Origin: Acidimicrobiales bacterium
GTDB taxonomy: Bacteria > Actinomycetota > Acidimicrobiia > Acidimicrobiales > SZUA-35
Assembly: GCA_041394265.1 (NCBI GenBank)
Contig: JAWKIO010000005.1
Location: forward strand, 1,364,001 to 1,428,000
DNA: 64,000 bases
Reading direction: 5' to 3'
Position numbers and translations under genes: made by a program. The first letter of the stretch is position 1, and each line of letters starts with the position of its first letter. Under the pieces are notes generated by a model, which saw nothing but the letters and a program-made list of their open reading frames with translations, made no database searches and was not told the origin of the DNA. Of the stretch, positions 1 to 7,907 are shown in pieces.

Positions 1-1
1 G

Positions 2-166
2 GCCGACGCCCTCCCGGTGTTCAACGAGACGTTCCGCTCCGACGTGGCGGCACTCGAGGAAACGCTGTCGGCGTCGCACATCGCGCTCGCCGGCGCAGCG
101 TTCCACGGACCGGGGATCGACGCCGCGATCAGATCCGGCGAGCAGGCTGCCGCTCGCTGGGCCTGA
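2..166 (+). CDS. C-terminal end of a FAD-dependent amine oxidase / protoporphyrinogen oxidase-like protein (partial)
   Basis: Only the last 54 residues are inside the window; the reading frame enters from the left edge. The tail has a glycine-rich stretch (GAAFHGPGID) followed by AIRSGEQAA. This resembles the closing FAD-contact segment of protoporphyrinogen oxidases and related flavin monooxygenases, where a G-x-G-I/V-P/D motif precedes an I-x-S-G-x-x-A-A helix. In that family the enzyme oxidises protoporphyrinogen IX for haem synthesis. The assignment rests on this short motif only, so a different flavin amine oxidase is possible. Confidence 0.5.
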   Translation, partial: ADALPVFNETFRSDVAALEETLSASHIALAGAAFHGPGIDAAIRSGEQAAARWA

Positions 167-196
167 CCCCGGCCACGACGATCAAGGCATCGTGGG

Positions 197-1522
197 TCAG
201 TCGAGCCAGCTTGCCGGGCCGCCCCGCTGCACGCTGTTGAAACGGGACCCGAACGACGGCGTCTCGAACATCTTGTTGTCCCCGCCGTAGCCGAACAGGT
301 ACTGACCGACCCGACGCATCTGCATCTCCTCGCTCCCTTCGGTGATCCGGTAGCGGCGATGGTGGCGGAAGATGTGCTCGAACGGCATGTGGCGGCTGTA
401 GCCGATGCCGCCGTGCACCTGGATCGCGCGGTCGGCGGCCTCACCGACGAGACGGTTGGCCCGATAGTTGCACATGGCCACCTTGTCGCTGATCTCGGTG
501 GCGTCGTCGATCTGGTCGAGCTGCCACGCCGTCTTGCGGATCAGCTCGCGCAGCATCGCCGCCTCGGTGTGCAGCTCGATCAGGGGCCACTGGATCGCCT
601 GATTGGCTGACAGCGGGCGGTTGTGGATCTGCCGCTCCCGGGCGTACTTGACGGCCTCGTTGATGCAGTACTGCGCCGCACCCAGCGACGATGCTGCCTG
701 GCGGATGCGGTTCTCGTGCACGAAGAGCTGGGCGGTCGCCAAACCCAATCCCTCGGGGCCGAGCAGGTCGGCGTCCTTGACCCGGACATCGGTCAGTGTG
801 ACCTCGGCGTGGTCCGTCGGCATGTTGTAGGTCCACCACATGAACTCGACCTTGAAGCCCGGGGTGTCGGTCGGGACGATGAAGTTCGAGATGCCGTTGG
901 CCTCGCCGGGCTCGCCGGAGGTGCGGGCGAACACGTAGTCGTGGGTGGCGGCGTGCATACCGGTGTTCCACCGCTTCGCACCGTTGATCACCCATTCGTC
1001 GCCGTCTCGGTACGCCGTGGTCTGCATCCGCGTGGCGTCGGTGCCAGCCATCGGCTCGGTCAGGCCGAAGCCAATCCGTGCCTCGCCGGCCAGCATCTTG
1101 GGGATCCAGTACTCCTGCTGCGCTTCCGATCCGTACTTCTCCATCATCAGCACCGTCGGGAAGTTGCCGACGACCGACGACTCGTTCTGCAGATCGTTGT
1201 GCAGTCCGAGACCCTTGGTCGCCAGGTGTTCCCGGATGATCGCCATGCCCAGGTTCGAGCCGTCTTGTCCGCCGAAGCGTTCGGGAAGGTGATAGCGAAG
1301 GAACCCGGCGGCGTCGGCTCGACGCCGCATCTCGCGCAGGAGCTGTTCCCACTCCTCGTTGGGCCACCCGTCGCGATCCCAGTCGGTGCGGCTGTCTTCT
1401 CGACGATGGTCGAAGAAGCGAATGTTGTCGTTCTCTCGCTCGAGCGGCTTGATCTCGTCCTCGATGAACTGATCGAGTCGGTCGAGGAGGTCTTGGATGT
1501 CAGCAGGTATGTCGAAGTCCAC
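197..1522 (-). CDS. acyl-CoA dehydrogenase family protein
   Basis: This 441-residue flavoprotein of the acyl-CoA dehydrogenase superfamily would introduce the alpha-beta double bond into an acyl-CoA. The all-alpha N-terminal domain is followed by the middle-domain signature GFGLTEPMAGTDATRMQT near residue 150. The C-terminal FAD/substrate segment IQVHGGIGYSRHMPFEHIF is followed by RHHRRYRITEGSEEMQMR, as in the ACAD10/11-like branch. Length is near the upper end for single-domain members. The start is GTG. A -10-like TAGGGT lies six bases before it, so the mRNA is probably leaderless. It stands alone on its strand, and the substrate cannot be read from the sequence. Confidence 0.9.
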   Translation of the reverse strand: MDFDIPADIQDLLDRLDQFIEDEIKPLERENDNIRFFDHRREDSRTDWDRDGWPNEEWEQLLREMRRRADAAGFLRYHLPERFGGQDGSNLGMAIIREHLATKGLGLHNDLQNESSVVGNFPTVLMMEKYGSEAQQEYWIPKMLAGEARIGFGLTEPMAGTDATRMQTTAYRDGDEWVINGAKRWNTGMHAATHDYVFARTSGEPGEANGISNFIVPTDTPGFKVEFMWWTYNMPTDHAEVTLTDVRVKDADLLGPEGLGLATAQLFVHENRIRQAASSLGAAQYCINEAVKYARERQIHNRPLSANQAIQWPLIELHTEAAMLRELIRKTAWQLDQIDDATEISDKVAMCNYRANRLVGEAADRAIQVHGGIGYSRHMPFEHIFRHHRRYRITEGSEEMQMRRVGQYLFGYGGDNKMFETPSFGSRFNSVQRGGPASWLD

Positions 1523-1528
1523 GAGCGG

Positions 1529-1534
1529 ACCCTA
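1529..1534 (-). promoter_or_regulatory. -10-like element of a leaderless promoter for the acyl-CoA dehydrogenase
   Basis: TAGGGT on the minus strand is followed by six bases and then the GTG start. This is the same arrangement seen before many other genes in this window. Confidence 0.5.
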
Positions 1535-1698
1535 GATCGCTCGCATCGTCCGTACCGATTCCGCCAATCAGTTCCAGTCGCTAGAGAGCCAGACGCCAGT
1601 CGTGGCGTCGTCGATCGAGAAGATCTCGACGTGCAGCCAGTCGCCACCCGCCGGTGGCGCATCTGCCATGCCAACTGTCGAGCCTGAAGCCCATTCGT

Positions 1699-1750
1699 GC
1701 GAACTGTCCACACTGAAGCCCGATTCTGAGCTCCAGTGCGGACAGTTCGT
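1699..1750. repeat. Long inverted repeat in the gap between the hydrolase and the acyl-CoA dehydrogenase
   Basis: The 17-base arms GCGAACTGTCCACACTG (left) and CAGTGCGGACAGTTCGT (right) pair with one mismatch plus a mismatched outer end around an 18-base loop. A further copy of the core, GGGACAGTTCGCC, lies about 18 bases downstream at 1768-1780. The element sits 44 bases past the hydrolase stop codon, so it could end that transcript. It has no T-tract, and the third copy suggests a repeated motif rather than a plain terminator. The rest of this 270-base gap holds no gene that I can support. Confidence 0.5.
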
Positions 1751-1793
1751 AGGGTTGGGCTCGAAACGGGACAGTTCGCCGGCGGATGATCAC

Positions 1794-2558
1794 CTACAGG
1801 GTTGCGACGAACGCTGCGATGATGGCCGACACGCCCGTGGCGTCACTCATGGTTTCTGCGTGTCCCGCCCAATCTCGCTCCACGAAGGCGACACCTTTGT
1901 CGACCAGTTCACTTCTGAGGGAGTCGGCGAACACCTCGCCTGAGCCGAAGTAGACGAGGCGCGGCACGTCCGATGCCCCGAGTCCCTCACTTGGATTCTC
2001 GTCGGGCCATCGGCCGAGCGCCTGTAGCGCCGCTCCGTTGGCCTTCGGGTCGTTCACCTCCTCGAACCGACGCATCAGCTCGGCAGGGAGCGGCACCGGG
2101 TACGTGTCCCAATAGCCAGCCCAGTCGCCCGCCAGGAGCGACTCCAACCCATCGTCGAGCGATGCGATGTCGTCACGGGCCCTGCCCAAGGGAGCTGCCC
2201 CAATGATGGCGCCAGAAAGCCGCTCCGGAGCGAGGTCGACCATGTGGGCCGCGATCATGCCGCCGCGAGAGAAGCCGACCAGCGGAGCACGGTCGATGCC
2301 CTCGGCATCGAGTACCGCAGTCACGTGGCGAACCACCTTCTCGATCATGTAGTCCGATGGGTTGTGGCTCATCTCAGTCTTCCCGTGCCCGAGCGGGTCG
2401 ATCATGATCAACCGATACGACCCAAGCTCCTCGGGGTAGCCGTACATGATCCAGGCGACCGAGCTGCTCTGGAACCCCGGCAGCAGCACGATCGGCTCAC
2501 CTGAGCCCCTCACACTGTAGGAAATCGAACCCTCTGGAGTCTCAACCGCTTCGTCCAT
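1794..2558 (-). CDS. alpha/beta-fold hydrolase
   Basis: This 254-residue single-domain alpha/beta hydrolase shows the oxyanion-hole region LLPGFQSSS near residue 25, the nucleophile elbow GFSRGG (Ser near residue 97), and a terminal DWAGHAET carrying the likely catalytic His. Longer upstream starts are in frame but would overlap the gene on the other strand. The chosen ATG is preceded by GGGGGAACAGGT, a good ribosome-binding site, and it begins exactly where homology to this fold begins. The substrate is unknown; esterase or C-C hydrolase activity is possible. Confidence 0.85.
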   Translation of the reverse strand: MDEAVETPEGSISYSVRGSGEPIVLLPGFQSSSVAWIMYGYPEELGSYRLIMIDPLGHGKTEMSHNPSDYMIEKVVRHVTAVLDAEGIDRAPLVGFSRGGMIAAHMVDLAPERLSGAIIGAAPLGRARDDIASLDDGLESLLAGDWAGYWDTYPVPLPAELMRRFEEVNDPKANGAALQALGRWPDENPSEGLGASDVPRLVYFGSGEVFADSLRSELVDKGVAFVERDWAGHAETMSDATGVSAIIAAFVATL

Positions 2559-2760
2559 ACCTGTTCCCCCTCTGTGCAGGACTGTGCCTCGACGGAACGA
2601 GTGAACTGTCGGACGCGGACCCGTTGCCGTCGACACTAGTCGCCCTTCTCGGCCTGGGGCCGCTGTGATCAGACGCTCACGCTTTGCATGTCCATGTCCA
2701 TCTGCGGGGACCTCGCTCGTCGGGTACACATCAGATCCGACGCGACACCACGGAGTCCTC

Positions 2761-3615
2761 ATGTCCGAGCAGCCCGCCCGCAAACACAAGACGTTCGATC
2801 TGCCCGCCGGGCAGATGCACTACCTCGACATCGGCACCGGTTCCCCAGTGGTCTTCGTCCACGGCAACCCCTCCAGCTCCGCCGAGTTCGTCCCGGCGAT
2901 CGCCGAGCTGTCATCGTCGCATCGCTGCATCGCTGTCGACCATCTCGGCTTCGGACACTCGGACAAGCCGACCGACTGGGACTACCTGCCGGCGCACCAC
3001 GCCGACAACCTTGCTGCGCTACTGGACGCGCTCGATCTCCGCGACGTCACGATGGTGGTCGGTGACTGGGGAGGCCCGATCGGGCTGTCGTGGGTGCTCG
3101 ACCATCCCGAACGGGTGACCGGGCTCGTCATCACGAACACCTGGTTGTGGTCGGTCCGGCGGTCGGCGTACTACCGAGGCTTCAGCTGGTTCATGGGTGG
3201 CCCCATCGGACGAGCCCTCACCACCCGGTTCAACTTCTTCGCTGCGCAGGTCCCGAAACGAGCTTGGGGCACGCGGACACCATGGAGTGCCACGATCGCT
3301 GCAGAGTTCACCGGCGTCCACACCCGCCCGAACGAGCGACGTGGCATGTGGGTCTTCCCTCGCGAGATCATCGGCTCGTCCGACTGGCTGGCGTCACTGT
3401 GGGATCGACGAGCGAACCTCCGCGGGATCGAGACCGTCCTGTTGTGGGGCATGATGGACATCGCCTTCCGAGCCGACATCCTGAAGATCTGGCAGGAGGC
3501 ATTGCCAGCCGCTCGGGTGGAGCATCTGGACGACGTCGGCCACTTTCCCGCACTCGAGGCGACCGACCGACTGGTGGCTGCGGTCCGTTCGGTCGGGGAA
3601 TCTCGCCGGGATTGA
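2761..3615 (+). CDS. haloalkane dehalogenase-like alpha/beta hydrolase
   Basis: This 284-residue alpha/beta hydrolase has an aspartate, not a serine, at the nucleophile elbow (VVGDWGG, Asp102). It carries the halide-binding pair of the haloalkane dehalogenases: Asn36 in VHGNPSSS and Trp103 directly after the nucleophile. Asp233 (WGMMDIAF) and His261 (VGHFPALE) complete an Asp-Asp-His triad, with the acid after strand 7. Asn plus Trp with the acid in that position is the pattern described for subfamily III. The reaction would be hydrolytic release of halide from a haloalkane. The ATG in front of the conserved N-terminus was preferred over a longer start that runs into the divergent gene. Confidence 0.82.
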   Translation: MSEQPARKHKTFDLPAGQMHYLDIGTGSPVVFVHGNPSSSAEFVPAIAELSSSHRCIAVDHLGFGHSDKPTDWDYLPAHHADNLAALLDALDLRDVTMVVGDWGGPIGLSWVLDHPERVTGLVITNTWLWSVRRSAYYRGFSWFMGGPIGRALTTRFNFFAAQVPKRAWGTRTPWSATIAAEFTGVHTRPNERRGMWVFPREIIGSSDWLASLWDRRANLRGIETVLLWGMMDIAFRADILKIWQEALPAARVEHLDDVGHFPALEATDRLVAAVRSVGESRRD

Positions 3616-3620
3616 ACAAG

Positions 3621-4364
3621 TCAGTCGGAGACCGTTGCCAGCACGGCGAGGTCTCGTCGGATGTAGCGAAGGTGCGCCCACTCCTCTTCGAGGATCACCC
3701 GGAGGCAGTCGCCGACGGTGGGCCGCCAGTCGTCGCCACCCCACGGGTTGGCTCGCTCCTCGGCAAGGAGCTCCGGTGTGACGTCAGCGAGGAAGTCGGT
3801 GACCATCTGCTGACGTTCCGCCCGCACGGCGAGGATCTCGGCGAACGTGGGCACGTCCGTCCGGAAGATCGACACGTCGAAGCCCATCTCCGCAGCGCCG
3901 CTGAAGATCTGACCGATCTCGTGGAAGGGCTGCTCGATCGCCAAGACCCCGCCACGGAGCCAGGCGTCGGTTGCCAGCACCAGATGGCGCAGGGTCTGCG
4001 CCAGCGACCACTCGTCGTCGACCTGAGCATCGATGAGTTCGGCAGGCCTGCTTGCCACCGTCACGTCCCACGCCGCCTGCACCGCAACCCAGCCGTCCCG
4101 CAGTCCCTCGGGGGTCTGCGACTTCTGGAGCTCGCGGCCGGGGAACTGCCGGTTGAGCTCGGCCTCGACCAGCGGGACCACGTCGACGCCGTTCACGATG
4201 AGCGTGCCGAACATCAAGTCATGACTGTCGATGTCGAGACCGCTCACATCGACACTTCGCATCGTCACCCCGCTCACATCACACGAGCGAAAGGTGGCGC
4301 CCTTGAAGCTGACCCTGTCCAACGTTGCACCCTCGAAGTCGGTGCCTGCGGTGTTGTTCGTCAT
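3621..4364 (-). CDS. pentapeptide-repeat plus DinB-like domain protein
   Basis: The 247-residue protein starts with about 40 residues of pentapeptide-repeat character (FEGATLDRVSFKGATFRSCD, then MRSVDVSGLDID). A four-helix DinB/YfiT-like domain follows, with DEWSLAQTLRHLVLATDAW near residue 120 and EEEWAHLRYIRRDL close to the C-terminus. The His residues at these places are the usual metal ligands of the superfamily, whose members include thiol-dependent transferases. The start is the ATG directly before the pentapeptide segment, because upstream codons lie inside the divergent alkC-like gene region. Substrate and thiol partner are unknown. Confidence 0.75.
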   Translation of the reverse strand: MTNNTAGTDFEGATLDRVSFKGATFRSCDVSGVTMRSVDVSGLDIDSHDLMFGTLIVNGVDVVPLVEAELNRQFPGRELQKSQTPEGLRDGWVAVQAAWDVTVASRPAELIDAQVDDEWSLAQTLRHLVLATDAWLRGGVLAIEQPFHEIGQIFSGAAEMGFDVSIFRTDVPTFAEILAVRAERQQMVTDFLADVTPELLAEERANPWGGDDWRPTVGDCLRVILEEEWAHLRYIRRDLAVLATVSD

Positions 4365-4419
4365 CCCGGCATTCTGCACTGTCGACCGGAGGCTGGCCTG
4401 CTCCGCTACCGTCGCGCCG

Positions 4420-5514
4420 ATGCCCGCTGCACTGAAGGACTCGGTCGACGCAACGGTCGTCGACGATCTGGCACAGCGCTTCGCAGCGGTCGACCCACAC
4501 TTCGACGCCGACGGGTTCCGTGACCGGACGACACCGCAACTCGAGAGCCTGGAGCTGAAGGCACGCATCGAGGCGATCGCTCGCGAGTTGTGGCGGTCGC
4601 TCGGCGAGCGAGATGCCGCCGCGTCCCTGTCGGCGGTGGTCGAGGTCGCTCGTTGCGAGCCCGCCGTCGAGGGATGGGCGGCGTGGCCACTGGCGGCCGT
4701 CATCGAGCTCTTCGGGTTGTCGTGTCCGGTCGACGCGCTCGCTGCGATGGAGCACGTCACGAAGCGGATGAGTTGCGAGTTCGCCGTTCGACCCTTCCTG
4801 AGGGACCACTTCGACGCGACCTACGCACAGCTGCTCACCTTCACCGAGCACGACGACGACCGAGTGCGACGACTGCCGTCGGAGGGAACCCGACCACGGC
4901 TTCCATGGGGCGCAAGCGTGCAACAACTGCTCGACGACCCGGGCCCCGGGCTCGCGCTTCTCGACCGCCTCCGCCACGATCCGTCCGAGACGGTCCGCCG
5001 CTCGGTGGCGAACCATTTGAACGACGTCGCCAAGGCACATCCGGAACTCGTCATCGACACGCTGTCCACGTGGGTCACTGAGCCGCAGACCGATCGGCGG
5101 ATGGTCGCTCACGCCCTTCGGACGCTCGTGAAGCAGGGTGTCCCGGGTGCACTTGCCCTTTTGGGTTTCGACACCGACCCTCAGGTAGTGGTCGAGCACT
5201 TCGACGTCGCACCGGCGAGCGTCGGGATGGGGGAACACATCAACCTTTCTGCCACGATCCGCTCGACCAGCGAGGTGGCTCAGCGACTCGTCGTCGACTT
5301 CGTGGTGCACCACGTGACGGCATCAGGTGCAACCTCGGCGAAGGTGTTCAAGTGGAGCACGATCGATCTCGATCCCAACGCAGAGCGCCGCCTCACCAAG
5401 CGCCGCCTCATCCAACAGGCCAGCACTCGGACCTACCGAGCCGGCACCCACCGAGTCGAACTGCAGATCGCCGGACACGTCCTCGCCGAAGCATCGTTCG
5501 ACGTCGTGGTCTGA
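4420..5514 (+). CDS. alkC: AlkC-type DNA alkylation repair glycosylase with C-terminal Ig-like domain
   Basis: A 364-residue HEAT-like helical repeat protein. The N-terminal LESLELKARIEAIARELW is the entry helix pair of the AlkC/AlkD superfamily, and repeats run to about residue 245 (HDPSETVRRSVANHLNDVAK is a clear repeat). From about residue 255 it changes to a beta-rich Ig-like domain (SVGMGEHINLSATIRSTS, VVDFVVHHV, KVFKWSTIDL, THRVELQIAGHVLA). That layout matches AlkC rather than AlkD. Characterised AlkC removes 3-methyladenine and 3-methylcytosine from DNA without flipping the base. The start is the ATG just before the homologous region; the divergent DinB-like gene begins 55 bases away, so both may share one promoter region. 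Confidence 0.8.
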   Translation: MPAALKDSVDATVVDDLAQRFAAVDPHFDADGFRDRTTPQLESLELKARIEAIARELWRSLGERDAAASLSAVVEVARCEPAVEGWAAWPLAAVIELFGLSCPVDALAAMEHVTKRMSCEFAVRPFLRDHFDATYAQLLTFTEHDDDRVRRLPSEGTRPRLPWGASVQQLLDDPGPGLALLDRLRHDPSETVRRSVANHLNDVAKAHPELVIDTLSTWVTEPQTDRRMVAHALRTLVKQGVPGALALLGFDTDPQVVVEHFDVAPASVGMGEHINLSATIRSTSEVAQRLVVDFVVHHVTASGATSAKVFKWSTIDLDPNAERRLTKRRLIQQASTRTYRAGTHRVELQIAGHVLAEASFDVVV

Positions 5515-5556
5515 GCCAGTCTCGGCGGCGAGATCAGCAACGAGGGGTAGCGACAG

Positions 5557-5584
5557 ACGGGGCCTCACCGAAGTGAGACCCCGT
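5557..5584. terminator. Bidirectional terminator hairpin
   Basis: A 12-base stem (ACGGGGCCTCAC against GTGAGACCCCGT, one mismatch) closes on a CGAA tetraloop. It lies between two convergent genes, 43 bases after the alkC-like stop and 28 bases before the stop of the opposing gene. The position and the stable stem fit a shared terminator, although no run of T follows. Confidence 0.7.
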
Positions 5585-5611
5585 CCAGCGTGTAGGTGAA
5601 CTGCGTTCGGT

Positions 5612-6529
5612 TCAGTCGAGCTGATAGTCGGTGAGCGAGGCCTCGAGGAAGGGATAGGTGATGCCTCCGGCTGCCCGAGCCACCTGGAACGTATGGGGGA
5701 TCTGCACGCCGTCGATCGACCGGTAGTCACTGACGCCGAAGTGCTCGCCAGACCCGTGGTACGAGGTCGTCAGGTCGCCGTCGGTCTCGGCATCGACCGA
5801 GGTGATGCGCCCATCAGCCCCGAAGGTGAACAACAACGAGGCCTCTTCGCCATGGGCGGCGATGGTGGCCCGGGCATGGTCGTCGTCGACGGCCTCCCAG
5901 GTGACCTGGCCGCCCGGAAGCAGCGACGTCGGGTAGAGCGGCGACATCAGCAACCAGCGCTGGAGCGACGTGCGATTCAGCTCCGGCGTTTCACGTTCGT
6001 TGACCACGGTGATCGTCGATTCGATCTTGGCCTTCATCTCCATCTCTCCCTCGACGTAGGCGTCGTAGGCGACGGCGAAGAGCCCGGGGACCATCGTGGT
6101 CGTCGCCGAGAAGACCAGGGCCGGCTCGTTGGCGGCAACGATCTGCGACCCGCTCACGGAGTTGAAGCCTTCGGTGAGCGGACGACGGAAATCGCCCTCG
6201 AACCCGAAGCTCACCGTCATCGGCTCGATCGCGCTCGGATCATCGAAGGTCGCCTCGATCCATCGAGCCACCGGCTCGGGCACCTCTGCTCCGGTGTCGT
6301 AGACCACGGGACCCGCCGACTCGGCGACGGCGACAACTCGGTCCTCGTGGGCTGCAATGTCGGCCATGGTGGAGGCATACGAGTAGGCCACCACGCCGCC
6401 GAGTGTCGCAACAACAGCGGCGAGGGCCATACCGGACCGAGCCAGCGCGCTGCGCTTCTTCTTCGCCGCCGAACCGGCCTTCGTGGGATCGATCCCGGTT
6501 GCGGTGGGGCGGCTGAGGGTCGTGGTCAT
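5612..6529 (-). CDS. DUF6544/DUF6920-like membrane-anchored protein
   Basis: A 305-residue protein with a basic cytoplasmic start (KKKRSALARS), one membrane segment near residues 33-52 (GMALAAVVATLGGVVAYSYA) and a large exported beta-rich domain. The domain resembles the DUF6544 family: a GLFAVAYDAYVEGEMEMKAKI stretch, RWLLMSPLYPTSLLP, and a late DYRSIDGVQIPHTFQVAR region. Such proteins often look like LolA/outer-layer carriers, but no function is established. The ATG is preceded by GAGAGACCGAG. It is transcribed away from trpF. Confidence 0.6.
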   Translation of the reverse strand: MTTTLSRPTATGIDPTKAGSAAKKKRSALARSGMALAAVVATLGGVVAYSYASTMADIAAHEDRVVAVAESAGPVVYDTGAEVPEPVARWIEATFDDPSAIEPMTVSFGFEGDFRRPLTEGFNSVSGSQIVAANEPALVFSATTTMVPGLFAVAYDAYVEGEMEMKAKIESTITVVNERETPELNRTSLQRWLLMSPLYPTSLLPGGQVTWEAVDDDHARATIAAHGEEASLLFTFGADGRITSVDAETDGDLTTSYHGSGEHFGVSDYRSIDGVQIPHTFQVARAAGGITYPFLEASLTDYQLD

Positions 6530-6699
6530 CTCGGTCTCTCCTGTTCGTTGCCGGTCCGTGCGGTCCGGCTCGTGGAGATCACTTTGCGGGATGACGATGT
6601 CGGCGGTCGTCAGCCGAACGTCGCTTCGACGTCGTCCGATGGTCGCAACGTCTTGGCGCTCCGGGTCGTAATCAAGCGACCGCAAAGGACCCTGCCATG

Positions 6700-6705
6700 T
6701 ACGGT
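6700..6705 (+). promoter_or_regulatory. -10-like element of a leaderless promoter for trpF
   Basis: TACGGT is followed by seven bases and the GTG start. It explains why no ribosome-binding site is seen at a start that otherwise fits the family perfectly. Confidence 0.45.
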
Positions 6706-6712
6706 CGACCGG

Positions 6713-7384
6713 GTGTTCGTGAAGATCTGCGGCATCACTCGTCCCGCCGACGCTGTTGCCGCGGCACGCGTTGGCGCCGACGCCATCGGCCTCAACTTCG
6801 TCCCTGCGTCCTCCCGCCGCATCGACCACGACACGGCTCGTGCGATCATCGAGGCGACGCCCGACCATGTACAGACCGTGGGGGTCTACCGGAGGCACTC
6901 CACCGCCGAGATCATCGAATCGGTCGAGCGTCACGGCCTCGACGCCGCCCAACTCCACGACGCCACACCCGAGCAGGTCGCCGCCGTCGCCGCTGCGGTC
7001 CCTCGGACGATCCTGGCGCTCGATGCCCGGCGGCTCGGCTCACTCGACTTCGCAGTCAACGCGGCAGACATCATCATGCTCGATGGCCCCGACCCTGGCA
7101 GTGGGACCAGCTTCGACTGGACCAAGGTCGGCGCGCTCACCTCCGACCACCGGATCCTCTTGGCCGGCGGGCTACGACCGGAGAACGTCGCCGACGCCAT
7201 TCGCCTGGTCCGTCCCTGGGGCGTCGACGTCGCCACCGGTGTCGAAGTCTCGCCGGGCGAGAAGGATCACGACGTCGTCGCCCGATTCATCACCGCAGCA
7301 CGGGACGCTGGTAGCGACGCGAGCAACTCTAGAGAAAACGAGCGCACCGGGAAACGGCGCTCATCCGAGGGTCCATCGGCATGA
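6713..7384 (+). CDS. trpF: phosphoribosylanthranilate isomerase
   Basis: Converts N-(5'-phosphoribosyl)anthranilate to CdRP in tryptophan synthesis. The 223-residue TIM barrel begins with the hallmark FVKICGITR; Cys6 is the general base. It has GLNFVPASSRRI, the acid Asp in ALDARR/LDGPDPGSG, and the phosphate-binding LAGGLRPENV and VDVATGVEVSPG motifs. No other trp gene is nearby. The last 20-25 residues (from SDASNSRENER on) are a low-complexity tail not needed by the family. The stop overlaps the next ATG (ATGA), so the following GNAT gene is translationally coupled. Confidence 0.92.
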   Translation: MFVKICGITRPADAVAAARVGADAIGLNFVPASSRRIDHDTARAIIEATPDHVQTVGVYRRHSTAEIIESVERHGLDAAQLHDATPEQVAAVAAAVPRTILALDARRLGSLDFAVNAADIIMLDGPDPGSGTSFDWTKVGALTSDHRILLAGGLRPENVADAIRLVRPWGVDVATGVEVSPGEKDHDVVARFITAARDAGSDASNSRENERTGKRRSSEGPSA

Positions 7385-7865
7385 CGTACCCGATCAGAAC
7401 AGAACGACTGGCGATGCGACCGGTCCGCCGAGTCGATGTCGACACCGTCTTCGCCGTGAACAGCCATCCGCCGACCGTGGCTGACGTGTCGTGGGGCCAC
7501 TCGAGCCGTGAAGACAGTGAGCGCTGGGTGGAACGGCGAATCGAGGACGAGCCGCATCTCGGCTTCAGCATGTGGGCAGTGGAACTCGTAGCGACGACGC
7601 CCATCATCGGATTCTGCGGCTTCTTCGCCGGCGATCGAGCGGGGCGTCTGGAGCTCGGCTACGTGGTGTATTCCGACCACTGGAACCACGGCTATGCCAC
7701 CGAGGCCGCTTCCGCTGCGCTCGCCACTGCATGGCGGGCTGGCTACGCCGTCTATGCAACGATCCGGTCGACGAACGACCGGTCGATCGCCGCATCGGTC
7801 TGCTCCACTCAGGCAACATCGAGGACGACCGGGGAACCCTGACGGTGTGGAGCTCGACCTGGTAG
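7381..7865 (+). pseudogene. GNAT acetyltransferase with a C-terminal frameshift/small deletion
   Basis: The first 135 codons read as a RimJ-like GNAT: RTERLAMRPVRRVD, GFCGFFAG, LELGYVVYSDHWNHGYATEA (acetyl-CoA loop) and ATIRSTNDRSIA. At about position 7790 the family pattern moves to another frame, which continues RIGLLHSGNIEDDRGTLTV and ends at a stop at 7863-7865. The uninterrupted frame ends earlier, at 7842, in unrelated residues. The spacing from NDRSI to the downstream IGLL is about three codons short of the family, so a small out-of-frame deletion fits better than a single-base error. It is probably inactive or shortened. Confidence 0.65.
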
Positions 7866-7907
7866 GACAAGATCAGGGATCAGAGCTGCAAGCACGCCTA
7901 CGGCCGG

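Noticed and set aside
623..1687. Long plus-strand open frame over the acyl-CoA dehydrogenase
   Set aside because: Antisense to a clear gene, with no recognisable motif; typical of high-GC DNA.
2559..2789. Longer N-terminus for the leftward hydrolase gene
   Set aside because: The extra 77 residues have no hydrolase similarity, overlap the divergent dehalogenase gene, and lack a ribosome-binding site; GGGGGAACAG precedes the shorter start.
7381..7865. Programmed frameshift in the GNAT gene
   Set aside because: No slippery run is visible at the junction and the spacing is short by about three codons, so a deletion is more likely.
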